Positions 48,773-57,705 of a stretch of 57,705 bases of DNA are shown here, in pieces. Under the pieces are notes generated by a model that saw nothing but the letters and a program-made list of their open reading frames with translations, was not told the origin of the DNA and made no database searches. Numbering within the stretch: position 1 is the first letter of the stretch; the number at the start of each line of letters is the position of its first letter. Source of the DNA: Bacteroidota bacterium (lineage in GTDB: Bacteria; Bacteroidota; Bacteroidia; Chitinophagales; Chitinophagaceae); NCBI GenBank assembly GCA_013287475.1, contig JABDDT010000014.1:1-57705 (forward strand). The letters run 5' to 3'. The position numbers and the translations under genes are program-made.

Positions 48773-50728
48773 TTATTTCAGAATAACAGCTCCCAAAGGT
48801 GGTAGATGGACATTGATCTCATATTTATTATCATTTTTGTCCACGAGGGTTACGATAGGTTCAGGGTTGAATATATCGCCGGATCCGCCATATTTTCTTT
48901 CGTCGCTATTAAAAATTTCATTCCATTCGGGTTTATCTTTCGCATATACCTTCCAGTTATTGCGAACTACAGGAGTCATATTAAGGATTATCAGAATGTC
49001 GTTCTCAGGAAGTTTACCTTTTCTTCTGAAAACAATCACCGATTCCTGACGATGGTCGAGATCTATCCACTCAAATCCATGAACATTAAATTGATTTTCA
49101 TAAAGTGCAGGTTCATTCTGTAATAGAAAGTTCAGATCCCGCACAAAGTCTTTCATTTTCCAATGAAGTTCATATTTGAGCAGATACCATTGAAGTTCGC
49201 TCTTATAATTCCATTCGTCCGTTGCACCAAATTCATTGCCCATAAAAAGAAGCTTCCCTCCGGGATGTGTAAACATATAAGAATACATGAGCCGGAGGTT
49301 TGCAAATTTCTGCCAGTCATCTCCCGGCATTTTATACAACATGGGCGACTTGCCGTGTACCACTTCATCATGACTCAGAGGCAGCATAAAATTTTCGTCA
49401 TAATAATACATCATGCTGAATGTAAACTTATCCTGAAGTCCTTTTCGCATCAGCGGATCGGCTTTAAAATAATCCAGCGTATCATGCATCCATCCCATCA
49501 TCCACTTCATTCCGAATCCGAGTCCGCCTGAAAATGTAGGTTTACTAATTCCCGGCCAGTCTGTGGCTTCTTCTGCTATGGTTTGTGTATCCGGAAAATC
49601 TCTGTAAAGGGTTTCATTTAAATCCTTGATAAAAGCAATGGCTTCGAGGTTGCCATCTCCTCCGAATTCATTTGGTTCCCACTGACCTGTTGTGCGTGAA
49701 TAATTTAATTTCAGCATGGAACTCACTGCATCCACACGAATTCCGTCTGCATGAAACAGGTCGTACCAGAATCGACCGCTGCTTATGAGGAATGATTTTA
49801 CTTCTCCCCTTTTATAATTAAAAATATAACTGTTCCAGTCGGGATGATATCCTTTTCTCATATCCGCATATTCATAAGTATTCGCACCATCGAACATATA
49901 TAATCCATGTGCATCGTAAGGAAAATGCGAAGGAACCCAATCCAGTAAAACCCCGATTCCTGCTTCATGAAAGGCATTCACCAATTCCATAAAAGACTGC
50001 GGATCGCCAAATCGGGAAGTCGGTGCGAAATATCCGACGCCCTGGTAACCCCAGCTGCCGTCATAAGGATATTCCATAATGGGCATCAGTTCAACGTGGG
50101 TGAAACCCATTTCTTTAACGTAGGGAACCAGGCGTTCGCGGATCTGGTCGTAATTATTATATGCCTCTTCATTGTCGGGATGAGGACGCATCCAGCTTGC
50201 GAGATGAACTTCATAAACGCTCCAGGGCCGATCAAGACCATTGTGTTTTTTTCTCGCCTGCATCCAGGATTCATCCTTCCATTTATAATCAAGATCCCAT
50301 GTTATGGATGCAGTTTTTGGTCTCTGTTCCCAGAAATGTGCAAAGGGATCTCCTTTAATCGTTTCAGAACCATTGAAGCCCCTGATATGATATTTGTAAA
50401 CTTCGCCACGCTTTATATGTGGAATGAAACCTTCCCAGATACCTGATTTTTCAAGTCGTACAAATAAAGGATGACCGTTAGGATTCCAGTGATTGAAATT
50501 TCCGATTACGGAGACTGCTGTGGCATTAGGCGCCCAGACTGCAAAATAATAACCTTTGGTTCCCAGCACTTCGCGGGCATGAGAACCGAAAATATCATAT
50601 AACCTGTAATGGGTCCCGTTTTGAAAATTGCTTATATCCGAATCAGAAAAAAGAGAGTAGTTCCAGACAGGTTTTGTGGAATCTACGAAATGCGTATGCT
50701 CATATTCCCGGATAAGGTCGTTCATCAT
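48773..50728 (-). CDS. glgB: 1,4-alpha-glucan branching enzyme
   Basis: Makes alpha-1,6 branch points in glycogen, 651 residues, cytoplasmic. Domains: an N-terminal CBM48 (about 55-140, YYFAVWAPNATAVSVIGNFNHWN), the GH13 barrel (about 165-540) and a C-terminal beta domain. Catalytic residues: Asp333 (ADGIRVDAVSSML), Glu386 (TIAEEATDWP) and the late LSHDEVVHGKSPM Asp. It is 26 nt downstream of a GH13 secreted amylase-like gene and belongs to the glgA-glgC-MFS-GH13-glgB set. Confidence 0.96.
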   Translation of the reverse strand: MMNDLIREYEHTHFVDSTKPVWNYSLFSDSDISNFQNGTHYRLYDIFGSHAREVLGTKGYYFAVWAPNATAVSVIGNFNHWNPNGHPLFVRLEKSGIWEGFIPHIKRGEVYKYHIRGFNGSETIKGDPFAHFWEQRPKTASITWDLDYKWKDESWMQARKKHNGLDRPWSVYEVHLASWMRPHPDNEEAYNNYDQIRERLVPYVKEMGFTHVELMPIMEYPYDGSWGYQGVGYFAPTSRFGDPQSFMELVNAFHEAGIGVLLDWVPSHFPYDAHGLYMFDGANTYEYADMRKGYHPDWNSYIFNYKRGEVKSFLISSGRFWYDLFHADGIRVDAVSSMLKLNYSRTTGQWEPNEFGGDGNLEAIAFIKDLNETLYRDFPDTQTIAEEATDWPGISKPTFSGGLGFGMKWMMGWMHDTLDYFKADPLMRKGLQDKFTFSMMYYYDENFMLPLSHDEVVHGKSPMLYKMPGDDWQKFANLRLMYSYMFTHPGGKLLFMGNEFGATDEWNYKSELQWYLLKYELHWKMKDFVRDLNFLLQNEPALYENQFNVHGFEWIDLDHRQESVIVFRRKGKLPENDILIILNMTPVVRNNWKVYAKDKPEWNEIFNSDERKYGGSGDIFNPEPIVTLVDKNDNKYEINVHLPPLGAVILK

Positions 50729-50754
50729 TACTAATGTACGATCTTATTGTCAGC

Positions 50755-52620
50755 CTACCGTTTTTTTAGTTCCAGTATAGTAATTGAACGGGGAGGCAGC
50801 ATCATTTTTTCAGAAGCCGGATAATTTGTTCCGGTCATAATATCCGTTGCGGTTTCAAATCCCCTGGTTCTTTCTGAATAATCCTGAAAATTAAGATTTG
50901 CCGAAAGGGTATCCGAATTCAGGGCACAGAGAATGGTTTGATGCTGGTCATAGCGAAAATAAACGTAGACTCTCTTTGATGGTATGTATTGCATCAGTGA
51001 GCCATTCCCGAGAGCAGAAGAAGTTTTTCTGAAATTCGCCAGTTTAGAAACATAGTCAAATGCCAGGTTTTCACTGTCGGTTCTTCCGGAGGGCAGGAAT
51101 TTATTTCTGGAATCTCCGGCAAAACCTCCCGGGAAATCTTCCCTCACCATAGCATCCGAAGGATTCTTGAAATTTTTCATCAGAATTTCTGTTCCGTAAT
51201 ATAAATGCGGCACACCTCTTTCTGTAAGAAGTAAACCGATTCCCATCTTAAAACTTGACCAGTCCTCCCCTACGACTGAATAAAACCGGTCCATGTCGTG
51301 GTTGTCAAGGAAAATGCAATTGTTCATGGGATTCAGATAAAGCATATCCTCAGCCAGCGTAGTATATAAACGATTCACACCATCTGTCCAGCCATAATTT
51401 TTCTTCATGGATTCCAGCATCGCATAACAAACCGGGAAATCCAAAATGCCGGTCAGGTTACTTTTCCAGGAAACATTCAGGTTATTTTTACAGAAATAAG
51501 CGCCGGCAGCGACGGTGCTTACAGTGGCCTCACCAAAAGAAGTAATCTTTGGAAATTCTTTTTCCAGTGCCGCATTCAGATTATTAAGGAAAACAGGATC
51601 GCAGTATTTATAGGTATCCACGCGCCAGCCGTCGAGCTGAAATTCCTGCGTCATCCAGATGGCCTGTTGGATAAGGTATGTTGCAAGAAGATGATTTCTC
51701 AGATTCAGGTCAGGAAGATGGGGAACGAACCAGCCGGCCTCCATTACTTCTTTATCTTTTTCTGAAACGTGAATATCGAAAACGGCCTGTTCGCGGTGAT
51801 TAGTACCCTGATATTCGGGCCAGCGGTTTATCCAGTCTTCAGATGGCGGATCACTCATGATCCAGTGTGCTGCGCCAATATGATTGTACACTGCGTCCTG
51901 AATTATTTTAAGTCCCCTCGCATGTGCGGAACTGACCAATTTCAAATAAGCTTCTTTTCCACCGAAGCGTTTATCAATTTCATAATGGTCGGTGAACCAG
52001 TAACCATGGTATCCGCTCAGCCATCCGTTAGGTTCTTTTTCCAATGGCATGTCGTTTTCTAATACCGGAGTGAGCCAGAGTGCCGTAACACCCAATTGTT
52101 GAAAATAATCCAGGTGGTTGATGATGCCCTGCAGGTCGCCCCCATGACGTGACAACGGATTATTCCTGTCTGCCACGGTATCCCTCATATTCGCATAATG
52201 GTCATTGTTAGGATCGCCATTGCTGAAACGATCCGGCATCAGGAGGTAAATGAAATCGGAAGAATTAATTCCCCGCGCATAAGCAGTCCCTTTTCCGGGT
52301 GCGCGTTGATCCAAAGCAAAATTTAAAATATAATTGCCTCCATTGAAATTGATTTTTATAACGCCAGGTTTGGCATCCGGGCCGATAGTAAGATTCAGAA
52401 ATAAATAGTTCGGGTTTATTATTCTGAGTGAACTGTCTAATCTGACTCCCGGATATTCTATTTTATAACTTGCCTTCCCAATATTATTTCCATGAATCAT
52501 CAGCTGAAGATGGGTATTCTTCATGCCAGTCCACCAACTGGAAGGATAAACTTTTACATCATTTTGTGCGAAGCAGAAATAATAGAATAATAATATGGGG
52601 AGTGTTATGAATTTTCTCAT
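50755..52620 (-). CDS. secreted GH13 alpha-glucan hydrolase (neopullulanase/SusA-like)
   Basis: Exported glycoside hydrolase family 13 enzyme, 621 residues. A signal peptide spans 1-18 (LPILLFYYFCFA). The N-terminal beta domain (about 20-105, VKVYPSSWWTGMKNTHLQLMIHG) matches the cyclomaltodextrinase-N type of SusA-like neopullulanases. The barrel carries the catalytic triad Asp335 (GWRVDTYKY), Glu364 (SFGEATVS) and Asp442 (FLDNHDMDR). It should break starch, pullulan or maltodextrins in the periplasm into small units for the MFS transporter encoded directly after it (4-nt ATGA overlap). Confidence 0.93.
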   Translation of the reverse strand: MRKFITLPILLFYYFCFAQNDVKVYPSSWWTGMKNTHLQLMIHGNNIGKASYKIEYPGVRLDSSLRIINPNYLFLNLTIGPDAKPGVIKINFNGGNYILNFALDQRAPGKGTAYARGINSSDFIYLLMPDRFSNGDPNNDHYANMRDTVADRNNPLSRHGGDLQGIINHLDYFQQLGVTALWLTPVLENDMPLEKEPNGWLSGYHGYWFTDHYEIDKRFGGKEAYLKLVSSAHARGLKIIQDAVYNHIGAAHWIMSDPPSEDWINRWPEYQGTNHREQAVFDIHVSEKDKEVMEAGWFVPHLPDLNLRNHLLATYLIQQAIWMTQEFQLDGWRVDTYKYCDPVFLNNLNAALEKEFPKITSFGEATVSTVAAGAYFCKNNLNVSWKSNLTGILDFPVCYAMLESMKKNYGWTDGVNRLYTTLAEDMLYLNPMNNCIFLDNHDMDRFYSVVGEDWSSFKMGIGLLLTERGVPHLYYGTEILMKNFKNPSDAMVREDFPGGFAGDSRNKFLPSGRTDSENLAFDYVSKLANFRKTSSALGNGSLMQYIPSKRVYVYFRYDQHQTILCALNSDTLSANLNFQDYSERTRGFETATDIMTGTNYPASEKMMLPPRSITILELKKR

Positions 52621-54014
52621 GATGCAGCCAGTCTTTGTTGTTTCCTGCTGATACGGATATCACCTGCATCGTAAACAAACAGTACGCTGATGGCCGCGCA
52701 GAATAAAAAGAATCCCGCCAGCACAATGGCATAAATGGGTTGGCCTCCGTAAATATGTTTCACGATCCAACCGCCGAATACTCCATTTACAATTTGTGGA
52801 AGCGTGATGAAAAAATTAAAGATACCCATGTAAATTCCCAGTTTGCCCGGGGGTATAGAACCTGAAAGAATTACATAAGGCATTGCCAGGATACTGGCCC
52901 AGGCCAACCCCACACCAACCATTGAAAAGGTTAACATGGATGGATCCCTGATAAAAAAAATAGAGATCAAACCAATACCACCCGCCATCAATGACAATGC
53001 ATGGGTTGCCTTACGCCCGATTTTCCTCGCAATGGCAGGAAGAAGGAGTGCATAAAACATGGCTATCAGGTTATAAACTCCAAATGCAGAACTTACTTTA
53101 TTTCCGGCTTCATTATAGGCAACTGATTTTGCATATTCTCCGGTAAGTCCGTAAACATGTGTTGCCACTGCGTCTGTCGTAAATACCCACATAGAAAATA
53201 ATGCGAACCAGGAAAAAAACTGAACGAGACCCAGTTGTTTCATGGTTTTGGGCATGTGGCTGAAATCATAAATTATTTCACGAATGCCCGATCTTTTATG
53301 TGACTGATCCGGTTTGCCATGATATTTTTCATATACTGCCGGTGCATATTCCCTGGAAAAAAATACGGTTACTAAAATGGCAATGATTAAAACCGCTGCG
53401 CCAATATAATATGAGTAACGAATATTATCTGCCACTCCATTGGAGCCCGCCTCTAAACTAAAACCATGCTTCCCCATCCATTCAGGAAGATAGGATCCGC
53501 ATACAGCCCCAAGTCCGATAAGGAACGTCTGAATACTGAATCCCAGGGTTCTTTGTTTATCTGGGAGATTGTCAGCCACCAGTGCACGAAATGGTTCCAT
53601 GGCAATATTGATGGAAGTATCCATAATCATCACCATGCCCGCACCGATCCAAAGTGCAGGTATTACAGAAGAGAAAGAACCGGAATTTGGGAGAATCAGG
53701 AGTGCCAGGCAGGTTAAAATAGCACCTGTCAGAAAATATGGTTTTCTTCTGCCCAACCGATTCCAGGTTCGATCGCTATAGTGGCCGATGAGCGGTTGAA
53801 CAATCATTCCAGTAAGCGGAGCTACCAGCCAGAAAGCTGGTAGCTGATCTACATCAGCGCCAAAGGAGCGAAGTATCCGGCTTGTATTTCCATTTTGTAA
53901 TGCAAATCCAAACTGGATACCCAAAAAGCCAAAACTCATGGTGAAGATCTGCAAAACAGAAAGCCTTGGTTTCTCAACCAGCTTAATTTGTTCAGCTGCA
54001 GTATGTGCGGTCAT
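52617..54014 (-). CDS. MFS maltose/disaccharide transporter (SLC45/GPH-like)
   Basis: Major facilitator with 12 membrane segments, 465 residues, probably a proton-coupled importer of maltose or maltodextrins. The loop 2-3 motif is HYSDRTWNRLGRRKPYF (near residues 78-94), typical of the sucrose/maltose permease group, and the start has SFGFLGIQFGFALQNGNTSRILRSFGADV. It lies between glgC and the secreted amylase-like gene, linked to the latter by a 4-nt overlap, which supports uptake of its products. Confidence 0.88.
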   Translation of the reverse strand: MTAHTAAEQIKLVEKPRLSVLQIFTMSFGFLGIQFGFALQNGNTSRILRSFGADVDQLPAFWLVAPLTGMIVQPLIGHYSDRTWNRLGRRKPYFLTGAILTCLALLILPNSGSFSSVIPALWIGAGMVMIMDTSINIAMEPFRALVADNLPDKQRTLGFSIQTFLIGLGAVCGSYLPEWMGKHGFSLEAGSNGVADNIRYSYYIGAAVLIIAILVTVFFSREYAPAVYEKYHGKPDQSHKRSGIREIIYDFSHMPKTMKQLGLVQFFSWFALFSMWVFTTDAVATHVYGLTGEYAKSVAYNEAGNKVSSAFGVYNLIAMFYALLLPAIARKIGRKATHALSLMAGGIGLISIFFIRDPSMLTFSMVGVGLAWASILAMPYVILSGSIPPGKLGIYMGIFNFFITLPQIVNGVFGGWIVKHIYGGQPIYAIVLAGFFLFCAAISVLFVYDAGDIRISRKQQRLAAS

Positions 54015-54029
54015 AGCAATCGTTAAATA

Positions 54030-55304
54030 CTAAATCACAAATCCATTCGGAATCACTGCACCTTTTTTGACAACCACGATTCCGTCTTTTACAGTATATA
54101 AAGAATGGTCGGTATTTTCAAGATGCGCCCCGCCATTAATCCTGACATCGTCTCCTATTCGGCAGTTTTTATCAACAATACAATTCCGGATATAACATCG
54201 ATCACCAATGCCGACAGAAGGCAAACCGTGTTCTTTATCATGTCTGATCTCTTCAATAGTTTCATAATAATCTATCCCCATCAGGTAACTGCTGACAATG
54301 GTAGTACCAACGCCAATACGTGTTCTGATGCCTATTACACTGCTTTCGATGCGGGATGCGTTGATGATGCAACCTTCAGCAATAATCGTTTTCTCAAGTG
54401 TCGTACCGCTGATTTTTGCAGGTGGAAGCATGCGGGCCCTTGTATAAATAAGATTATTATTATCGAATAAATTAAAATCAGGAATTTCTTTTGTAAGTCC
54501 AAGATTTGCTTCAAAGAATGAATAAATATTTCCAATATCGGTCCAGTAACCATCATACTGATAACTGACTACTTTGTATTTATTGATCGACTGAGGCAGA
54601 ATTTCTTTACCGAAATCAGTTGCTTCCACATACTCATTCTGCAGCAGGTCCTGTAATAACTGCCGGTTGAAAATATAGATCCCCATAGAAGCCAGGTAAT
54701 GTCTTCCTTGTCCATGCATGATAGTGCCGGTATCGCTGGTCCAGTCTTTCAGCAAATCTTTTTTCGGTTTTTCTATAAAAGATGTAATAAATCCTTTATC
54801 ATTCTTTTTTAATATGCCAAATTCAGATGCCTCGCGATCAGCAACGGGTATGGTAGCTATCGTAATTTCAGCATTCATTTTAATATGGTTATTCAGCATA
54901 TCCATAAAATTCATCTGGTAAAGCTGGTCACCGGAAAGTATGAGTATGTATTCACTTTCAAATGGACCCAGGTGACGAAGACATTGCCTTACCGCATCAG
55001 CAGTTCCCTGATACCAGGTAGGATTATCAGGTGTTTGCTCTGCTGCGAGAATGTCCACGAATGCCGAACTGAATGCACTGAAATGATAAGTATTTTTAAT
55101 ATGCCTGTTCAGTGAAGCAGAATTGAATTGCGTCAGGACAAACATTCGGTCGATGCCGGAATTAAGACAATTAGAAATCGGTATATCTACCAGGCGGTAT
55201 TTACCTGCGATGGGGACGGCCGGTTTGGAACGGCTTGCTGTTAAAGGATACAACCGTGTTCCTGCACCACCCCCCAGAATAACTGCTAATACTTTTTTTG
55301 ACAT
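54030..55304 (-). CDS. glgC: glucose-1-phosphate adenylyltransferase
   Basis: Makes ADP-glucose from glucose 1-phosphate and ATP, the committed step of bacterial glycogen synthesis, 424 residues. The nucleotide loop GGGAGTRLYPLTASRSKPAVP is at about 11-31, YILILSGDQLYQM (about 115-127) holds the metal-binding Asp, and FIEKPKKD the sugar site. A left-handed beta-helix of hexapeptide repeats forms the C-terminus (GDRCYIRNCIVDKNCRIGDDV), where allosteric sites lie in relatives. It overlaps the glgA gene by 19 nt and lies 15 nt upstream of the MFS gene. Confidence 0.97.
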   Translation of the reverse strand: MSKKVLAVILGGGAGTRLYPLTASRSKPAVPIAGKYRLVDIPISNCLNSGIDRMFVLTQFNSASLNRHIKNTYHFSAFSSAFVDILAAEQTPDNPTWYQGTADAVRQCLRHLGPFESEYILILSGDQLYQMNFMDMLNNHIKMNAEITIATIPVADREASEFGILKKNDKGFITSFIEKPKKDLLKDWTSDTGTIMHGQGRHYLASMGIYIFNRQLLQDLLQNEYVEATDFGKEILPQSINKYKVVSYQYDGYWTDIGNIYSFFEANLGLTKEIPDFNLFDNNNLIYTRARMLPPAKISGTTLEKTIIAEGCIINASRIESSVIGIRTRIGVGTTIVSSYLMGIDYYETIEEIRHDKEHGLPSVGIGDRCYIRNCIVDKNCRIGDDVRINGGAHLENTDHSLYTVKDGIVVVKKGAVIPNGFVI

Positions 55305-56743
55305 ATAGTCTGATTTAATCTTTCATTCATTATTATAGCGAAGCATAAAGCCAGATATTGTTGCATACTGGTTTCCCAGCTGAAGTCAAGCCGCATCATT
55401 CTTTTTCTCAATTCTTCCACCAGAACCGGATCCTGATATAGTTGCACTGCCCGCCAGATGGCATGGGTGATATCGCCCACGATCGCGTTATTGAACCGAA
55501 TTCCATATCCGTCCATATCTCCGAAATCTATAACAGTGTCCTTTAAACCACCTGTAGTTCTTACAATAGGAACGGTTCCATATCGCATAGCATACATCTG
55601 GTTCAGTCCACAGGGTTCAACGCGTGAGGGCATCATAATAAAATCGGCGCCGGCATAAATTAAATGACTGAGGGCTTCATCATAACCAATAAATATACTA
55701 AAATCGCCTTCACTCAAAGTGCTTACCCTTTCGAGATTTTCCTGGATATTGGGAGCACCGCTCCCGAGAAGGAGGAAATTCATTTTTCTTCCTATATAAT
55801 AAAATGAATCCCCGATGGCTTGCGGTAAAAGGTCGGCGCCTTTTTCACCAACCAGTCTCCCGATAAATGAGATCAGTGGTTTATTGATATCCAACCCGAA
55901 TCTTTTGCAAAGTATTTCTTTATTTTTTGTTTTGCCTTCCGTATTGGATTTAATATTATAATGATGTTCCAGGTAACTATCTGATTCCGGATCCCAGACC
56001 CTGGTATCTATTCCATTCAGGATACCATAACATTTTCCCTTTTCATATTCAAACAATGCTTCCAGTCCGTTGGCCGACCACCGGAGTTCTTCCAGATAAG
56101 TCCAACTGACGGTCGTTACCTTCCAGGCGCAGCGCACACCGCAGGCCAGGGCATTGATACTCTTGTTCCATTCAAGTAAACCTGTTTTCCATGTATCCCA
56201 TGCCGGTATATAATAACTTTTATCCCAGCTCAGCCAACCCTGGTATTCGCCATTATGAATTGTAAGCACGGTCGGAATTTCGCGCAGGTTCTGATAACGA
56301 TAACAATGTTTTACCATAAAAGGAATGAGCGCGGCCTGATGATCGTGCACATGAACGACATCAGGATGATGTTTCCAGGATGCCAGCCAGTCAACTACGG
56401 CAATCTGAAAAGCAATGAAGCGTTCGGAATCATCGTCATAACCATAAATTTTATCCCGGTCAAGAAGTCCATTTATATCGACCATGTAGAGGTCGAAACC
56501 AAGAATATTTTTTCTTTCTTTGATAACAGTATAAATGAACCACCAGTTTCCCAAATTAGTATAACCTTTATGAACAACATCGAATTCATTATTGAAGAGG
56601 AATTTGGTCCGGTACATGGGCATGACCACTTTTGCAATATGTCCTGCTGCAGTCTGATATTTGGGCAATGCACCTACTACATCTCCCAGCCCGCCGGCTT
56701 TTGCAACCGGATAACACTCAGCTGAAACATGTAAAATCTCCAT
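55286..56743 (-). CDS. glgA: glycogen synthase
   Basis: GT5 glucosyltransferase that extends alpha-1,4-glucan from ADP-glucose, 485 residues. The donor loop is AKAGGLGDVVGALPK (residues 15-29), and the C-terminal half has GRLVGEKGADLLPQA and MMPSRVEPCGLNQMYAMRYGTVPIVRTTGGLKDTV with the catalytic E-x7-E-type site. It heads the minus-strand glycogen/alpha-glucan run. Upstream on the minus strand TAACTTCG (one change from TAnnTTTG) lies 5 nt before the ATG. It overlaps glgC by 19 nt. Confidence 0.96.
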   Translation of the reverse strand: MEILHVSAECYPVAKAGGLGDVVGALPKYQTAAGHIAKVVMPMYRTKFLFNNEFDVVHKGYTNLGNWWFIYTVIKERKNILGFDLYMVDINGLLDRDKIYGYDDDSERFIAFQIAVVDWLASWKHHPDVVHVHDHQAALIPFMVKHCYRYQNLREIPTVLTIHNGEYQGWLSWDKSYYIPAWDTWKTGLLEWNKSINALACGVRCAWKVTTVSWTYLEELRWSANGLEALFEYEKGKCYGILNGIDTRVWDPESDSYLEHHYNIKSNTEGKTKNKEILCKRFGLDINKPLISFIGRLVGEKGADLLPQAIGDSFYYIGRKMNFLLLGSGAPNIQENLERVSTLSEGDFSIFIGYDEALSHLIYAGADFIMMPSRVEPCGLNQMYAMRYGTVPIVRTTGGLKDTVIDFGDMDGYGIRFNNAIVGDITHAIWRAVQLYQDPVLVEELRKRMMRLDFSWETSMQQYLALCFAIIMNERLNQTICQKKY

Positions 56744-56885
56744 GAAACGAAGTTATAAATGAAAGCGAAGGCCTTAATTCAGATCAATTTAAGAAGGATT
56801 CAGGGATTCTCATGCTATATGAAAAAATTTTTAATCAAGCCAAAACTTAACTACTTTCAACACTCATTTAAACGATTGTCTGCTT

Positions 56886-57705
56886 ATGAGCCAAACCAAA
56901 CAGTCCACCAATAGCGGAGCCCTTGCCACGTTAGTTCTTGTATTTTTCTTCTGGGGATTTATCGCCGCTTCCAACAGCATTTTTATACCATTTTGTAAGA
57001 ATTACTTTAACCTGAGTCAGTTTGAATCCCAACTGATCGGGACTGCTTTTTATGGCGCTTATTTTATCGGATCCTTATTTCTGTATATTTTTTCAGAGGC
57101 AAGGGGAAGTGATATTCTAAATAAAATCGGATACAAGAAAGGGATTATTGTCGGGCTCGGAATTTCGATAGCAGGTGCACTCCTTATGATTCCGGCAGTA
57201 AGCGGAGAAACATTTAAGCCAATAGGCGATAATATTCAGGAAATCAAAAATTTTAAGACGGATCAAAAATTTGTAACGTCTGATAAGGTAGTCGTTTTGA
57301 AAAAAGAAGAAAAGGATTCCTATTCACTGATAGTACGTAATGATGAAGCCGGGAAAAAGTTTCTGAACGATCATAATATATTAAGCAATATCAATGCCCC
57401 TTTCGCACCAGCTAAGGATACCAAAATAGTAGACGGAGTTCCGGTAAAACTTTCGGCCAGTTTTCCATCTGACAAAGTAGATACAATCGTCGGTGCATTA
57501 AAAGGCGAAACGATAGCCATTGGAAATTTTACTTTTATTTTAATTGCATTATTTATTATCGCGCTCGGGTTTTCACTTCAGCAAACCTGTGCCCAACCTT
57601 TCGCAATACTACTTGGAGATCCTGCAACGGGGTCTCACAGATTAAATCTGGGAGGAAGTGTTAATTCATTTGGTACAACTGTCGGTCCGATTATCGTGAG
57701 TCTGT
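56886..57705 (+). CDS. FucP-like sugar MFS transporter (cut by window edge)
   Basis: The first 273 residues of a major facilitator of the fucose/glucose-galactose (FucP/GluP) type; the gene runs off the right edge. The start ATG at 56886 gives FFFWGFIAASNSIFIPFCKNYFNLSQFESQL, then AFYGAYFIGSLFLY; the later LGFSLQQTCAQPFAILLGDP and HRLNLGGSVNSFGTTVGP are strongly typical. Between membrane segments 3 and 4, where relatives have only a short loop, there is an extra charged, soluble stretch of about 105 residues (about 106-212). Segment topology places it in the periplasm. The substrate is likely a hexose or fucose. It diverges from glgA by 142 nt. Confidence 0.88.
   Translation, partial: MSQTKQSTNSGALATLVLVFFFWGFIAASNSIFIPFCKNYFNLSQFESQLIGTAFYGAYFIGSLFLYIFSEARGSDILNKIGYKKGIIVGLGISIAGALLMIPAVSGETFKPIGDNIQEIKNFKTDQKFVTSDKVVVLKKEEKDSYSLIVRNDEAGKKFLNDHNILSNINAPFAPAKDTKIVDGVPVKLSASFPSDKVDTIVGALKGETIAIGNFTFILIALFIIALGFSLQQTCAQPFAILLGDPATGSHRLNLGGSVNSFGTTVGPIIVSL

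Noticed and set aside
1-57705. Mobile elements, prophage or genomic island
   Set aside because: No transposase, integrase, phage or conjugation gene and no change in gene style; the only repeats are the short tandem arrays, and the single tRNA has no attached integrase.

Overview
The window looks like a piece of a Bacteroidota chromosome, most likely a member of the Chitinophagales/Chitinophagaceae. Reasons: the Bacteroidota-only GlmU-like protein, a zinc-free type B ribosomal protein L31, a CarboxypepD-reg/TonB-dependent type outer-membrane barrel, a YpdA-type reductase, Bacteroidota-style long Lgt, -7 promoter boxes of the TAnnTTTG kind, and almost no Shine-Dalgarno sequences. I see no rRNA, CRISPR, phage, transposase or insertion sequence. 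The window is compact core genome with one tRNA.

Layout. 1-5.3 kb: an aldo/keto reductase converging on a minus-strand set (GlmU-like, tpiA, polysaccharide flippase, glycosyltransferase). 5.4-11.4 kb: L31, YajQ, a large outer-membrane barrel, Lgt and a hydroxyacyl-CoA dehydrogenase. 11.4-18.5 kb: ribD and prmC, then a minus-strand cluster ExbB-ExbD-small subunit-GMC oxidoreductase-OprB-type porin that looks like a periplasmic sugar-oxidation unit. 18.7-28.8 kb: ypdA, pepT, CPBP protease, SlyD-like isomerase, fmt, a Tat-exported TIM barrel, a GT39-like membrane enzyme, rlmH, rhomboid, tilS. 28.9-34.9 kb: etfBA, bifunctional nuclease, ispE, ornithine aminotransferase, VIT1 transporter. 34.9-45.6 kb: dapF, nucleoside phosphorylase, tRNA-Cys, alcohol-dehydrogenase-like protein, GH29 fucosidase, Nudix, Lrp, ahcY, second Tat-exported TIM barrel, GtrA, argS. 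45.8-56.7 kb: a long minus-strand run glgA-glgC-MFS-GH13-glgB-ABC-PLD joining glycogen synthesis to alpha-glucan breakdown and uptake. The right edge cuts a FucP-like sugar transporter that carries an extra domain.

The most unusual signal is not a gene. Nearly every gene whose 3' end has free space behind it is followed at once by a degenerate tandem array with a 7-bp or 8-bp unit. Two consensus types cover most arrays: a heptamer close to GCNTTAR (reverse YTAANGC) and an octamer close to AGTRTRRK. Arrays begin at, or overlap, the stop codon in about 17 places, and on the coding strand the unit almost always contains TAA, TAG or TGA. Because 7 and 8 are not multiples of 3, that stop triplet appears in all three frames. 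Several proteins (RibD, Lgt, GtrA) take their last residues and stop codon from an array. At convergent gene pairs the two arrays face each other and can form long hairpins. I know of no described element that matches this, but could not search for one.
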